From positions 250,501-314,500 of the forward strand of contig JAQISU010000345.1 of assembly GCA_029339505.1 (NCBI GenBank): a stretch of DNA of 64,000 bases, read 5' to 3'. The notes beneath the pieces were generated by a model. That model did not search any database and had not been told where the DNA came from. It saw nothing but the letters and a program-made list of their open reading frames with translations. Below are positions 44,489 through 52,907 of the stretch, in pieces. The position numbers and the translations under genes were made by a program. Each line of letters begins with the position of its first letter. The stretch's first letter is position 1. The stretch is from Unio delphinus (lineage: Eukaryota; Mollusca; Bivalvia; Unionida; Unionidae).

Positions 44489-45458
44489 GACCCCGCGGTG
44501 GTAATTGAGTATCCTCGGGAATTACCTGTAGCTGTTGTCGAGTAAATCCTCGCTGAGGAGCAGTTGAATCCAGTTTATAGATTGGAGGTCTACCAGTTGA
44601 TCGTGTTATACTAGATATCTTGTGTGCAGTAACACTCCAAATAGGATCAGTAGCTCTTTTTTTACCACCCTCAAGCTCTCCTGGTTCGTATAAATACCTA
44701 ACAGTGACATTACTACCAAGAATTGGTTGGGAAACGCTAGCGTTTCTAGGGAAATCTTTTTGTGAAATTCCTTGGATTTCCATTTTAGGTATATACTTCT
44801 TTTTAATAGCATTGACAGGTTTCATGTTAATTGTTCGAGTAATCTCGTTATTGAGCGCGGTAATCACAGCTGGTAATCTCTTAACCCATTCACGGGATCG
44901 CTTTTCTTGAATGAATTCTTTTGCGTATTGATATCCAAATAACCGCTCAGCAATCGTCCGATTAAATCGTTCAACAATTGCCTGATCGCGATGTAGTGCA
45001 GTATGCCCCCGTCTGATAGTGACATTATGATTTTTCATTGTAGATAGAACCGCACCCTGAAATTCCTTGCCAGGATCAACTTGTAATAGATTTGGCCAGT
45101 TCAGAGGACCTCGTCGATAAATCCTTTCAAATGCAGAAGCAACTTCAGTGGCTGATTTTGTTTTTAACGGTTCTGCTTCTTTGTATCGACTTGCAATATC
45201 AACTACGGTTAACGCGTATTTGTAACCACGATCATGTGGCAAAAATAATATATCAGCCTGATGAACTTCATTAGGAGCAGTCACATCAAAATGCGAGTAA
45301 TTAATTTGTTTAGGCGCTGGTAGATAAATTTGCCATATAGCCTGTTTGGATAACCAATTAGCCGCAGTAGCTTTTTTCACTTTTGCGGCGCTAGCGAGTT
45401 TATTGATTGCAGCGTTACCCCGCCAGTATCCTTTTGGAGAATAATAAATAGATTCCAT
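44481..45458 (-). CDS. DDE integrase (element D)
   Basis: Intact from MESIYYSPKGYW. Catalytic Asp/Asp/Glu context as in C (HQADIL, LQVDPGKEF, AIVERF). A palindrome GAAACGCTAGCGTTTC (44731-44746) and a GAAATTCCTTGGATTTCC-like one (44763-44780) are inserted in frame in the linker before the C-terminal VRYLYEPGELEGG part, lengthening it relative to C. Confidence 0.92.
   Translation of the reverse strand: MESIYYSPKGYWRGNAAINKLASAAKVKKATAANWLSKQAIWQIYLPAPKQINYSHFDVTAPNEVHQADILFLPHDRGYKYALTVVDIASRYKEAEPLKTKSATEVASAFERIYRRGPLNWPNLLQVDPGKEFQGAVLSTMKNHNVTIRRGHTALHRDQAIVERFNRTIAERLFGYQYAKEFIQEKRSREWVKRLPAVITALNNEITRTINMKPVNAIKKKYIPKMEIQGISQKDFPRNASVSQPILGSNVTVRYLYEPGELEGGKKRATDPIWSVTAHKISSITRSTGRPPIYKLDSTAPQRGFTRQQLQVIPEDTQLPPRGLN
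44731..44780. repeat. Mini-palindromes inserted within the integrase gene (element D)
   Basis: GAAACGCTAGCGTTTC and a GAAATTCCTTGGATTTCC-type palindrome lie 16 bp apart inside the coding sequence. The F copy has only a partial equivalent (KDFSVSQ) and C has neither, so they are recent in-frame insertions or expansions. Confidence 0.75.
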
Positions 45459-45465
45459 GTTGTTA

Positions 45466-45830
45466 TTAATTACCGGCACCTAACATCAATTTGCTATTCA
45501 TAACCGGTTTTATTAACCATGAAGCTAATTTTTCTTTGAAAGATTTATCAGGAATAGCATTTAACGCATGAATAAATTTCACATCTGCGAGATGCCTGTT
45601 TTGCAGATTGCTGCTTTCATATGCAACATCATGAGCATGACACGCCTTATCAATAGCGTTTATCGGTTCTTCACCACGTCGAGGTTGATTTTGATCATCA
45701 AGTCTGATATCTAATCGTGTTCCGGGGCCACAGTAGCTATATCCTGGAAGGTGCTTTTCTCCGGGGTACTTTGCCCATGGGGTTCCAGGGAGCTTTGCCA
45801 ATTTGGCTGCAATATCGCCTCCTCTTTTTT
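45466..45830 (-). CDS. Parvovirus-type phospholipase A2-like domain, no own ATG (element D)
   Basis: KLPGTPWAKYPGEKHLPGYS, the calcium loop YCGPGTRLD, the catalytic HD (ACHAHDVAY) and the tail LMLGAGN are intact. As in C, no in-frame ATG precedes the domain (the first open codon cluster has TTG). The frame meets the zinc-ribbon gene at an A9 run, here followed by GAGG instead of CGAGG, so the relative frame differs from C. Confidence 0.78.
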
Positions 45831-45991
45831 TTTAAAGGTTCCTTGGGTTTACCAAGTGAAATAAATCTAAATTTCTTTGTACCACATTGTACGCATTTAC
45901 CAGAAAGCGCTGATCGGTTATTTTTAGTTGTAATCGTCATTAAGTCATCTGTGCCAGTACGCGTTTTACACTTCACACAATATAGATCCAT
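45737..45991 (-). CDS. DUF5679-type zinc ribbon protein (element D)
   Basis: CVKC and CVQC pairs around TTKNNRSALSGK as in C. After the A9 run this frame continues as a basic tail (KKKRRRYCSQIGKAPWN) overlapping PLA2 coding sequence. The biologically relevant product may be the N-terminal ~55 residues alone or joined to PLA2 by frameshifting. Confidence 0.72.
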   Translation of the reverse strand: MDLYCVKCKTRTGTDDLMTITTKNNRSALSGKCVQCGTKKFRFISLGKPKEPLKKKRRRYCSQIGKAPWNPMGKVPRRKAPSRI

Positions 45992-45996
45992 AATTT

Positions 45997-46671
45997 ATGT
46001 ATAGAGATATGGATATAATTGATTTTTCAGCGACTAAAACAAGAGAACCAGTTAAGCATCATGCAGCGCTACCAAACTCAACCCGTGCAATTATAATCGG
46101 GCCATCTGGATCCGGCAAGACTCAATTGTTGCTCAATTTAATAATGAGATGGATGAAGTGGGATAAGTTGTATTTAATTGCCCCTAGCGTAGATGATCAG
46201 CGTTGTGATGAAGTGTTAAAGGATTTTAACGAGAATGCATCAGAAATTAAAGGTGAGAATGCCATTGATTTTATAACTGATATTGAGGAGGCGCCATCCG
46301 TGGATGACCTTGATGGGAGCATTAACAATTTAGTCGTATATGACGATGTGATGTTAGACAATCAAAAAAACCCAGCTAGAATATTTTCCCGGGGGCGTCA
46401 CAAAAACACTGATGTGATATATGTCACTCAACGCTACACTCAGATTCCAAAAGTGATCAGAGATAACTGCAATTTATTGTGTGTATTCAACGGAGTTGAT
46501 ACTCATACTCTTAGAAATATTTGGCAAACTTGGTGCTGCGGTGATATGGATCATAATCAATTTAGAAATTTCTTTAGTAACGCTCAGTCAACCCCGCATG
46601 GATTTGTAACAATAAATTTACATGATCCTCGGACACGATATCGTATCGGACTCGATCAAATATTTGGTTGA
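45997..46671 (+). CDS. A32/FtsK-type DNA-packaging ATPase (element D)
   Basis: The protein has 224 aa, intact. Walker A GPSGSGKT (residues 35-42), Walker B LVVYDDV (from residue 112), and the sensor-like SRGRHKNTDVIYVTQRYTQ. The last ~22 bases lie inside the terminal inverted repeat. Divergent from the zinc ribbon gene with a 5-bp gap. Confidence 0.92.
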   Translation: MYRDMDIIDFSATKTREPVKHHAALPNSTRAIIIGPSGSGKTQLLLNLIMRWMKWDKLYLIAPSVDDQRCDEVLKDFNENASEIKGENAIDFITDIEEAPSVDDLDGSINNLVVYDDVMLDNQKNPARIFSRGRHKNTDVIYVTQRYTQIPKVIRDNCNLLCVFNGVDTHTLRNIWQTWCCGDMDHNQFRNFFSNAQSTPHGFVTINLHDPRTRYRIGLDQIFG

Positions 46672-46878
46672 AATCATTTATTATTTTTTGTTAACCCAGT
46701 GATGAAATCACTAAGCAGCAGAGGGGGTGGATGACCACATCGTTGCGACCAAAGTTGATTAAAAAATCGTAAAGTCTCCGTTTGCTAAATGGAGACTTAT
46801 TTTTTTTGGTTAAAATAAGGTTTCGTAGGAATCATTATTTTTGCTTGAAAACGTGGTCTGTTCACCCCCTCTGCTGCT
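46650..46878. repeat. Right terminal inverted repeat of element D
   Basis: Inverse of 30222-30449, ending CACCCCCTCTGCTGCT at 46878. The 165-bp outer unit starts at 46714 with AGCAGCAGAGGGGGTGGATG. It is followed by the ATTGT target duplication at 46879-46883. Confidence 0.9.
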
Positions 46879-46917
46879 ATTGTTTTACAATTGAAAAATT
46901 GTTTACGATTTCAAATA

Positions 46918-47970
46918 ATGGTCAATGAAGCATTAACGACCCGATTGGCTCGTGAACGACTTGATGCAATCAAGAAATTTATACCAATTCGCGACTCTGT
47001 AAGAAATAAACTGCAACAACGACAGAGTTTACAAACTGATTTTGCTGTGGGATCTGAAGAATTGTTTAAACCAGTAACCACAGCAACGAAACAGATAGTG
47101 TCAACAATCTCTGAAGAAGGAAAAAAACAAGAAGAGTCTTTTCTTCCTGTGTTAGAAAAAATAGCAAAAAGAACTAAACAAACAAAAAAATCATTGAAAA
47201 CACTTCCTCAGGATATATCAACCGCTTCAGAACAACAACGAGAACTTCAAGAAGATATCCCCCCACCCGAATTTCAAGAAGAAGGGGAGGATACTACTAG
47301 TGGACAAGTTGCATTCAATGAAAAACTTCTTCCCGGTAAATTAGATGAATTGAGAAATAAAAAATTTGATTCTATGGAAGAATTAGCCCAATTTGTCACT
47401 AGGAGTTTTCATCAGAGAAGAAAATATATTTACGGTGATTATAATCTTCCCCCTAAAAAAGATTGGTATAGGAGGTTATATCGTATACTATCAGGTTCCT
47501 CTCAAGCAAAAGGAGATGATAAAACATTTCATGAATATATGGCAGCAATAAAAAAAGCTGAATCATCTATAGGGGAGCAATCGGATACCGGATTTCTTAG
47601 ACTACCAGAACAATCAAAATTTATTGATATAACACAATCCCCCCAACAGATGAAAATAACGAGAGAAGCTGATCATGAAAAAGGTGCAACCGGTATCACT
47701 GATAAAACCAAAAGATTTTCAAAAACAGGCAGTGGTTTAGTTGGAAACTCTTCGAGGGAAAATCCTTGGATTTCATGTCCTGGTAGTGTTCTCAGTGATA
47801 TATCACGATTAGAAGTTCTTGTAGGAGGATTCCGAGCTGGAAACAACTCACCGGAAATAATTAATGAAGCATCTGATATCTGTAGACGTTTATTTCAAGG
47901 CGGTATCATAGATATCAGCACATATCGAGATTTCATTGGCGAGTTAGTGGAGGATTATCACAGTGATTGA
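46918..47970 (+). CDS. MVNEAL-family protein (element E)
   Basis: The start is the conserved MVNEALTTRLARERLDAI at 46918; nine upstream codons are open only because D is inserted nearby. About 350 aa. N-terminal and C-terminal blocks (ISRLEVLVGGFRAGNNSPEI) conserved; the middle is a third type (PPPEFQEEGEDTTSGQ, LPPKKDWYRRLYRILSG). GSGLVGNSS precedes the C-terminal block. Confidence 0.7.
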   Translation: MVNEALTTRLARERLDAIKKFIPIRDSVRNKLQQRQSLQTDFAVGSEELFKPVTTATKQIVSTISEEGKKQEESFLPVLEKIAKRTKQTKKSLKTLPQDISTASEQQRELQEDIPPPEFQEEGEDTTSGQVAFNEKLLPGKLDELRNKKFDSMEELAQFVTRSFHQRRKYIYGDYNLPPKKDWYRRLYRILSGSSQAKGDDKTFHEYMAAIKKAESSIGEQSDTGFLRLPEQSKFIDITQSPQQMKITREADHEKGATGITDKTKRFSKTGSGLVGNSSRENPWISCPGSVLSDISRLEVLVGGFRAGNNSPEIINEASDICRRLFQGGIIDISTYRDFIGELVEDYHSD

Positions 47971-48019
47971 ATAAAAACGCTAGCGTTTCCAATTGAAAAA
48001 TGGTTTCTGATTTCAAATA

Positions 48020-48472
48020 ATGATCATACATTACAATCATGATAAACCAACCCCCGTCTATGTAGTTAATTCACGGTTTTCAGTTTATAGAGCATACTAT
48101 GGTGATGGTTTAGGTAATACCATTGCGGGGTTATTTGCAAGAATGGCTCCAAAAGTGATGCCGTTAGCTAAACAATTATCAATGAAAGCAATTGATGTTA
48201 TTCGTGATAAGGGTATTAGTGCCGTTGGAGATTTTGCCGGGAAAGCGTTTTCAGCCGCGAAGAATAAAATAACATCATTAGTGAGACGAAAAAAGAAACC
48301 GGTACCATTGCCATCTACAGCAGAAATGCCTGCAAGTGTTAGTAAAATAATAAATAACGCAGTAGATGAAAAACTAGCATCATTGGTGACTCCCTTGATA
48401 AATCAAGGGGACCAAAATAACATGATAGCAAACATGATAGCAGCAAGTGGCTTTAAAAAAACACAACGATGA
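48020..48472 (+). CDS. Small basic amphipathic protein, pVI-like candidate (element E)
   Basis: The protein has 150 aa, same plan as in B. The C-terminus reads MIAASGFKKTQR, so the AGSG pattern of the other copies is AASG here. A small TCCCTTGATAAATCAAGGGG palindrome-like insertion lies in the tail coding region. Confidence 0.65.
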   Translation: MIIHYNHDKPTPVYVVNSRFSVYRAYYGDGLGNTIAGLFARMAPKVMPLAKQLSMKAIDVIRDKGISAVGDFAGKAFSAAKNKITSLVRRKKKPVPLPSTAEMPASVSKIINNAVDEKLASLVTPLINQGDQNNMIANMIAASGFKKTQR

Positions 48473-48512
48473 AATGGAAAATCGCGATTTAGACTCTGAT
48501 AAATAGAATAAA

Positions 48513-49973
48513 ATGTTCAAAAGGTCACCCGATCCAGCATTTGATATGGATGCCCCAGTTCTCAAGAATGATTCTGTACGCGATTTTCAATTTTATTCTT
48601 ATCACGCAGTGCAACCAGATCTCCGATCGCGAATTGAACTTCAAGTTCATGATACCAGTAAATATTTTCTACCGTGTGAGGCATTTATTGAAGTAGAAGG
48701 AGAACTTGTAACAAATGTTGCAGCTGATACCCCATATGACAATAACGCAAATGTCCGAGTTGGTTTTGTTAATAACGGCATAATGGCGTTATTTGAAAGC
48801 GCTAGATATCTCATTGATGGAAATGAAATTGAATCCATTGACCGTGAAGTTGATGTGGCCACAACAATCATAGGGTTAGCGAGATATTCTGATGATTATA
48901 CAAGATCAGCGGGTCCATCTATGATGTTTGCAAAGGATACCTCTGATAACGCTGATCACCTTCAATTCATTAAAGTGTTAACAGCAAGAGATAATGCAGA
49001 AGCCGATCAACAGGAAGCAGCTAATCCAGAACGTCAAACTAGACCCGGAGCTGCGTTTGATATTCTCCGAGGCGTTAATGGTAATCTCAATTTAGGATTT
49101 GCAACACGCGTAGCAACGTTGCATGGACAGCGTCGACGATTTTCATGTGCGATTCCACTGCATCATATTTTCGGATTCTGTAGAAACGTCCGAAAAGTTA
49201 TTTATGGAGCCAAACACACAGTAGCGCTTGTACGAAAGGGTACTGATGATGATGCAATCTGGCTTAATGCTGGAGTTGCTCCCGGTAAAGTCATTTTAAC
49301 AAAACTATCATTGTGGATGCCAGTATTAACTCCATCAATCACCGAAGAACAACGACTACTATCATTTATGGACCAAGGAGGAAAGTCGTTGTTAAGGTGG
49401 TTATCAGTGACCACGGATATTAAACAAGACAGTGTTGATGGTACATTCACATGGCACCTGGCATCAAAACAAGGTGTTTCAGCTCCACGTCATATATTCG
49501 TAGCGTTACAGAATGTGCGAGTTGGTAATCAAGAACGAAGCCATATGATATTTGATCAGTTAGGTGTTAATGAAGTCTCGCTGAGAATAAACGGACAGCA
49601 GGAACCATCCGAGGATATACAACTTGATTACGATCAGAATCATATTGCACGCGTGTATCATAACCTGTTGTCATATATGTCACGTGATCTAAATGTGGAT
49701 ACTGGTTTGCAAATATCACAATTAGATTTCAAAAGCCTCTATCCGATTTATTACTTTTCGCTGGAACATCTTGATTTAACAAGACAATCTGTCGTTGATA
49801 TACACTTTAGAGCCCGTGTAACCCGTCCGACTGGTCCACCAGTTGGTGGGGTACCTCCTATCCTTATCCCGAATTATAGAGCGGTTGCTGTCATTCTCAG
49901 TGATAAATCAATGCTACTTGAAGGTGTTGGTGGAAGAATGAGAGTGGTAGATGCACCAGTGGAAAACATGTAA
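48513..49973 (+). CDS. Major capsid protein (element E)
   Basis: The protein has 486 aa, intact. It is nearly identical to A outside residues ~145-195; that segment (DTSDNADHLQFIKVLTARDN to RPGAAFDILRGVNGN) is D-like. Preceded by the conserved TAGACTCTGATAAATAGAAT leader (48486-48512). Confidence 0.8.
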   Translation: MFKRSPDPAFDMDAPVLKNDSVRDFQFYSYHAVQPDLRSRIELQVHDTSKYFLPCEAFIEVEGELVTNVAADTPYDNNANVRVGFVNNGIMALFESARYLIDGNEIESIDREVDVATTIIGLARYSDDYTRSAGPSMMFAKDTSDNADHLQFIKVLTARDNAEADQQEAANPERQTRPGAAFDILRGVNGNLNLGFATRVATLHGQRRRFSCAIPLHHIFGFCRNVRKVIYGAKHTVALVRKGTDDDAIWLNAGVAPGKVILTKLSLWMPVLTPSITEEQRLLSFMDQGGKSLLRWLSVTTDIKQDSVDGTFTWHLASKQGVSAPRHIFVALQNVRVGNQERSHMIFDQLGVNEVSLRINGQQEPSEDIQLDYDQNHIARVYHNLLSYMSRDLNVDTGLQISQLDFKSLYPIYYFSLEHLDLTRQSVVDIHFRARVTRPTGPPVGGVPPILIPNYRAVAVILSDKSMLLEGVGGRMRVVDAPVENM

Positions 49974-50013
49974 TTGAAATTGTAAACGATTTAGAATCAA
50001 TCAATTATGTATA

Positions 50014-50477
50014 ATGTCATATAGTAATATTAGTGTTGCGTTAACTCCCGGTCAATTAAAACAATTGCAATCGGAATCAGCTAAAAAATGTGGAACCACA
50101 ATCACGTTGAAACCCAACCAAATGACTGGTGGTGCAAATAAACTATCGCTGACAACTCGTCAGGTGAAACATTTCAATGATGCACTAGTAGCAAAAAAGG
50201 GTGTTCAGATTACTCTCTCTGCGGCTGCTATCAAAAATATGATTAAAACAGGCGGTATATTTCCGTTGTTAGCTGCGATTCCAGCATTGATTGCAGCAGC
50301 AGCCCCAGCGGTGGCTAAAGCGGCAGCGTTAGGAGCCGTTGGTACTGCAGCAGGAATGGCACTAAAGAAAGCAACTGGGAAAGGATATAAAAAAAGGGAA
50401 AGGGTCTAAGACTACCAGGAACCCCGTATTCGTGGTACAGCGGAAAGGGTCTAAGACTACCAGGAACGATTTATTAA
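50014..50477 (+). pseudogene. Ala-rich hydrophobic protein, repeats out of frame after an A7 run (element E)
   Basis: The frame MSYSNISVALTPGQLKQ through GMALKKATGKGYKK is intact and ends at 50409. The A run at the junction has seven A, as in C. Two LPGT-type repeat units continue in another frame to about 50477. The short form retains the full hydrophobic block. Confidence 0.6.
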
Positions 50478-50515
50478 TTGAGGAACCTATAGTTCCCAAA
50501 TCTTCGATGGTTCCC

Positions 50516-50971
50516 ATGTCCAATTTTGATTTAATGGATGCTGCTAAAAAACTAGCGATTAAAAACTTCAGAGGTGTCTTTATGAAAGATCAATTACCAC
50601 ATCAACCAAACAGCGTTGAAACCGGAATCATTAATTTAGATAACAGCACCGGACCTGGAACTCACTGGGTTGCATACGCTATTGATCCACGTGGGATTGT
50701 CTATTTTGATTCATATGGATTAGCCCCACCAAAAGAGTTTATGCGTTATATAAAAACCCTTCCAATGAAGACTTGGTATTCTACGCTACCAACACAACAA
50801 ATGAATGACCCACCAATATGTGGCAGCGAAGTATTAAATGTCCTTAACGCTATTTCTAACTCCTTGAGTAACCCAAGCGGAAAACCACCACATGTTGTCG
50901 TGAATGAATACACTAGTAATCGCTGGAGAAAATCGAAGATTTTTCAACGAAGTCGTCAAAAACGATTTTAG
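50516..50971 (+). CDS. Adenain-like cysteine protease (element E)
   Basis: From MSNFDLMDAAKKLAI, 151 aa, with the same His, Asp, Gln and Cys positions as A. The C-terminus is extended by AAATC-GAA-GATTT and related palindromes (encoding KSKIFQRSRQKRF). Upstream in-frame ATG at 50507 is an alternative. Confidence 0.85.
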   Translation: MSNFDLMDAAKKLAIKNFRGVFMKDQLPHQPNSVETGIINLDNSTGPGTHWVAYAIDPRGIVYFDSYGLAPPKEFMRYIKTLPMKTWYSTLPTQQMNDPPICGSEVLNVLNAISNSLSNPSGKPPHVVVNEYTSNRWRKSKIFQRSRQKRF

Positions 50972-50995
50972 AGAGAAATAGAGTTTTACAATAAC

Positions 50996-52129
50996 ATGAT
51001 TGATATTTGGGGGAGATCTTTGAAACCCAAACCCGATGGCACTGCACCACCTGATTCTGTCAAGGATATAAAAAAAATAATTGAAGATGAAATCGCTGAG
51101 ACGTTGAACTTAACAAATGTTGATCCTAATGAAATAGTTGTATTTCAAGACAAACAGGGTAAATTGAAAACTAGTGATGTGTCGTTCGATGATATTTTAG
51201 TTAAACAACGAAACGCAATCGAGAATACTATCGCGCTATTTTCCGATCAGGGTAAATTGAAAACTAGTGATGTGTCGTTGGATGATATTTTAGTTAAACA
51301 ACGAAACGCAATCGAGAATACTATCGCGCTATTTTCCGATCAGGGTAAATTGAAAACTAGTGATGTGTCGTTGGATGATATTTTAGTTAAACAACGAAAC
51401 GCAATCGAGAATACTATCGCGCTATTTTCCGATCAGGGTAAATTGAAAACTAGTGATGTGTCGTTGGATGATATTTTAGTTAAACAACGAAACGCAATCG
51501 AGAATACTATCGCGCTATTTTCCGATCAGGGTAAACTCAAACCGGGTGTACTCGTTTCGACGATTACAGATCGATTAAAAACTCTCAACGATGAGTTAAA
51601 CAATTCTGAGTTTGTACTAACAACACTTGAATCTAGAATTGAAGAAAACGGAAAACAGTTTACATCATTTCGTAGAAATATCATTGATAAATTTATTGGA
51701 ACCCCGTTGGATAAAATAGAAATAAAACTCCCGGATATTAAAAAATCCATCGATGAGACGAAAACTTTCATCGAAGCCATCAAAGGTGATTTTTCGAGGA
51801 TGATAACAATCATTGAAAAAACAAAAATTCCTCATGAGAAAACCAACAACGTCGTGTACACAATCCAACACGGATCATTTGAGTGGACACCTACAAACAA
51901 CAAATTAGATATCACTGCAACCGTTAAAGGTATTTATCGATTAACACTAGTAACACCATTGACTCAATTTAATATATCATCGTCGAGTTCATCCGGGGTC
52001 AATAATACGATTTCAACGATCATCGACAAGGATACAACTGAAAGGTTCACTATAACAGCTACTGATAAAAATTTGATTGGGGTTTCAGCAACCTGGTATG
52101 TGGAATTCGTAGCGGATTTAAGTAAATAA
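50996..52129 (+). CDS. Fibre-like repeat protein with four 31-residue units (element E)
   Basis: The protein has 377 aa, intact. Four nearly identical 93-bp units (about 51150-51525; DQGKLKTSDVSLDDILVKQR and on) are followed by a coiled-coil-like region and the Ser/Thr-rich beta domain (SSSSSGVNNTIS, WYVEFVADLSK). The C copy has two units and A and D one. The near identity of the DNA units points to recent expansion. Confidence 0.68.
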   Translation: MIDIWGRSLKPKPDGTAPPDSVKDIKKIIEDEIAETLNLTNVDPNEIVVFQDKQGKLKTSDVSFDDILVKQRNAIENTIALFSDQGKLKTSDVSLDDILVKQRNAIENTIALFSDQGKLKTSDVSLDDILVKQRNAIENTIALFSDQGKLKTSDVSLDDILVKQRNAIENTIALFSDQGKLKPGVLVSTITDRLKTLNDELNNSEFVLTTLESRIEENGKQFTSFRRNIIDKFIGTPLDKIEIKLPDIKKSIDETKTFIEAIKGDFSRMITIIEKTKIPHEKTNNVVYTIQHGSFEWTPTNNKLDITATVKGIYRLTLVTPLTQFNISSSSSSGVNNTISTIIDKDTTERFTITATDKNLIGVSATWYVEFVADLSK

Positions 52130-52192
52130 CTAAATTGAAAGGAAAATCGTTCGGATTTCACAATTGAAAACGCTAGTGTTTTTAAAATAACA

Positions 52193-52738
52193 ATGATTTC
52201 ATCAACTCAATGTCGCTATGATCAGGTCAGAGAATTTCAAAATAGACTCAAAACCCTCGCCGAGGAGTATCAAATAAAAATAAAAAAATACCGACGAAGA
52301 ATCACCGCAATTGATATTACTATGTACTCGGTGTCAAGCGTTCTCGCTGGCGCCGGAATAATACTTGCATCGGTTACAATGATTGCCCCGGTCGTAGTTC
52401 CAATTTGCATTTCTGCGGTGGCTACAATCGGGGGTATATCAACCGGGATAACAAAAAAGATATCATCATGCAGCCAGAGTAAACTGCAGAATTACTTAAT
52501 TCAATTTCATATTGCATCAACCGCATACTCGCAATTATCATTGATGATATCGTCGTCACTCGATAATACAATTATATCAGATAGTGAATTCTCAGCGATG
52601 GTCAGTATTTTTGATTCCGCGATATCGAAATTAGAGCGACAACATGAATATAATAACAATGACAACACCGATGGAATTAGAAAACACGAACCCAAAAACC
52701 AGAATGATCTCAATAACCTCAATCATACCAAATTGTGA
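52193..52738 (+). CDS. Two-transmembrane protein (element E)
   Basis: The protein has 181 aa, intact, MISSTQCRYDQVREFQNRLK start, hydrophobic pair around residues 42-92, Ser-rich stretch and Asn-rich tail. It is closer to the D copy than to A or C. The 3' end lies in the duplicated overlap region. Confidence 0.65.
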   Translation: MISSTQCRYDQVREFQNRLKTLAEEYQIKIKKYRRRITAIDITMYSVSSVLAGAGIILASVTMIAPVVVPICISAVATIGGISTGITKKISSCSQSKLQNYLIQFHIASTAYSQLSLMISSSLDNTIISDSEFSAMVSIFDSAISKLERQHEYNNNDNTDGIRKHEPKNQNDLNNLNHTKL

Positions 52739-52907
52739 GTTCTCAGTGATGGTCAGTATTTATGATTCCGCGGTGTCAAAATTAGAGCGACAACATGAGT
52801 ATAATAACAATGACGACACCGATGGAATTACTTCAACAAATAGTGGAGAACACGAACCCAGTACAAACAAGTATGATATCAATAACATCTACGAAACCCG
52901 AGTTTAG
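52644..52907 (+). repeat. Tandem duplication of the two-TM/penton overlap (element E)
   Basis: As in D, an 87-codon frame starts penton-like (MNIITMTTPMELENTN) and ends two-TM-like (MVSIYDSAVSKLERQHEYNN). It sits between the two-TM stop and the true penton start at 52795. The frame may be a by-product. Confidence 0.65.

Larger units (their letters stand above)
30222..46878 (-). mobile_element. Element D: full-length copy with both TIRs and ATTGT target duplication
   Basis: It is flanked by ATTGT at 30217-30221 and 46879-46883. TIRs are 228/229 bp. Order from the left: penton, two-TM, fibre, protease, Ala-rich protein, MCP, amphipathic protein, MVNEAL-type protein (-), unique ORF (+), 118-aa homologue, hairpin/small-RNA region, decayed HNH gene, Cys-rich (-), polymerase-helicase (+), integrase, PLA2, zinc ribbon (-), ATPase (+). 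It is a diverged subfamily (termini with GGGGG instead of GAGGG). Nonsense codons in polymerase, protease and penton and frameshifts in penton and the two-TM gene make it unlikely to be autonomous now. Confidence 0.93.
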
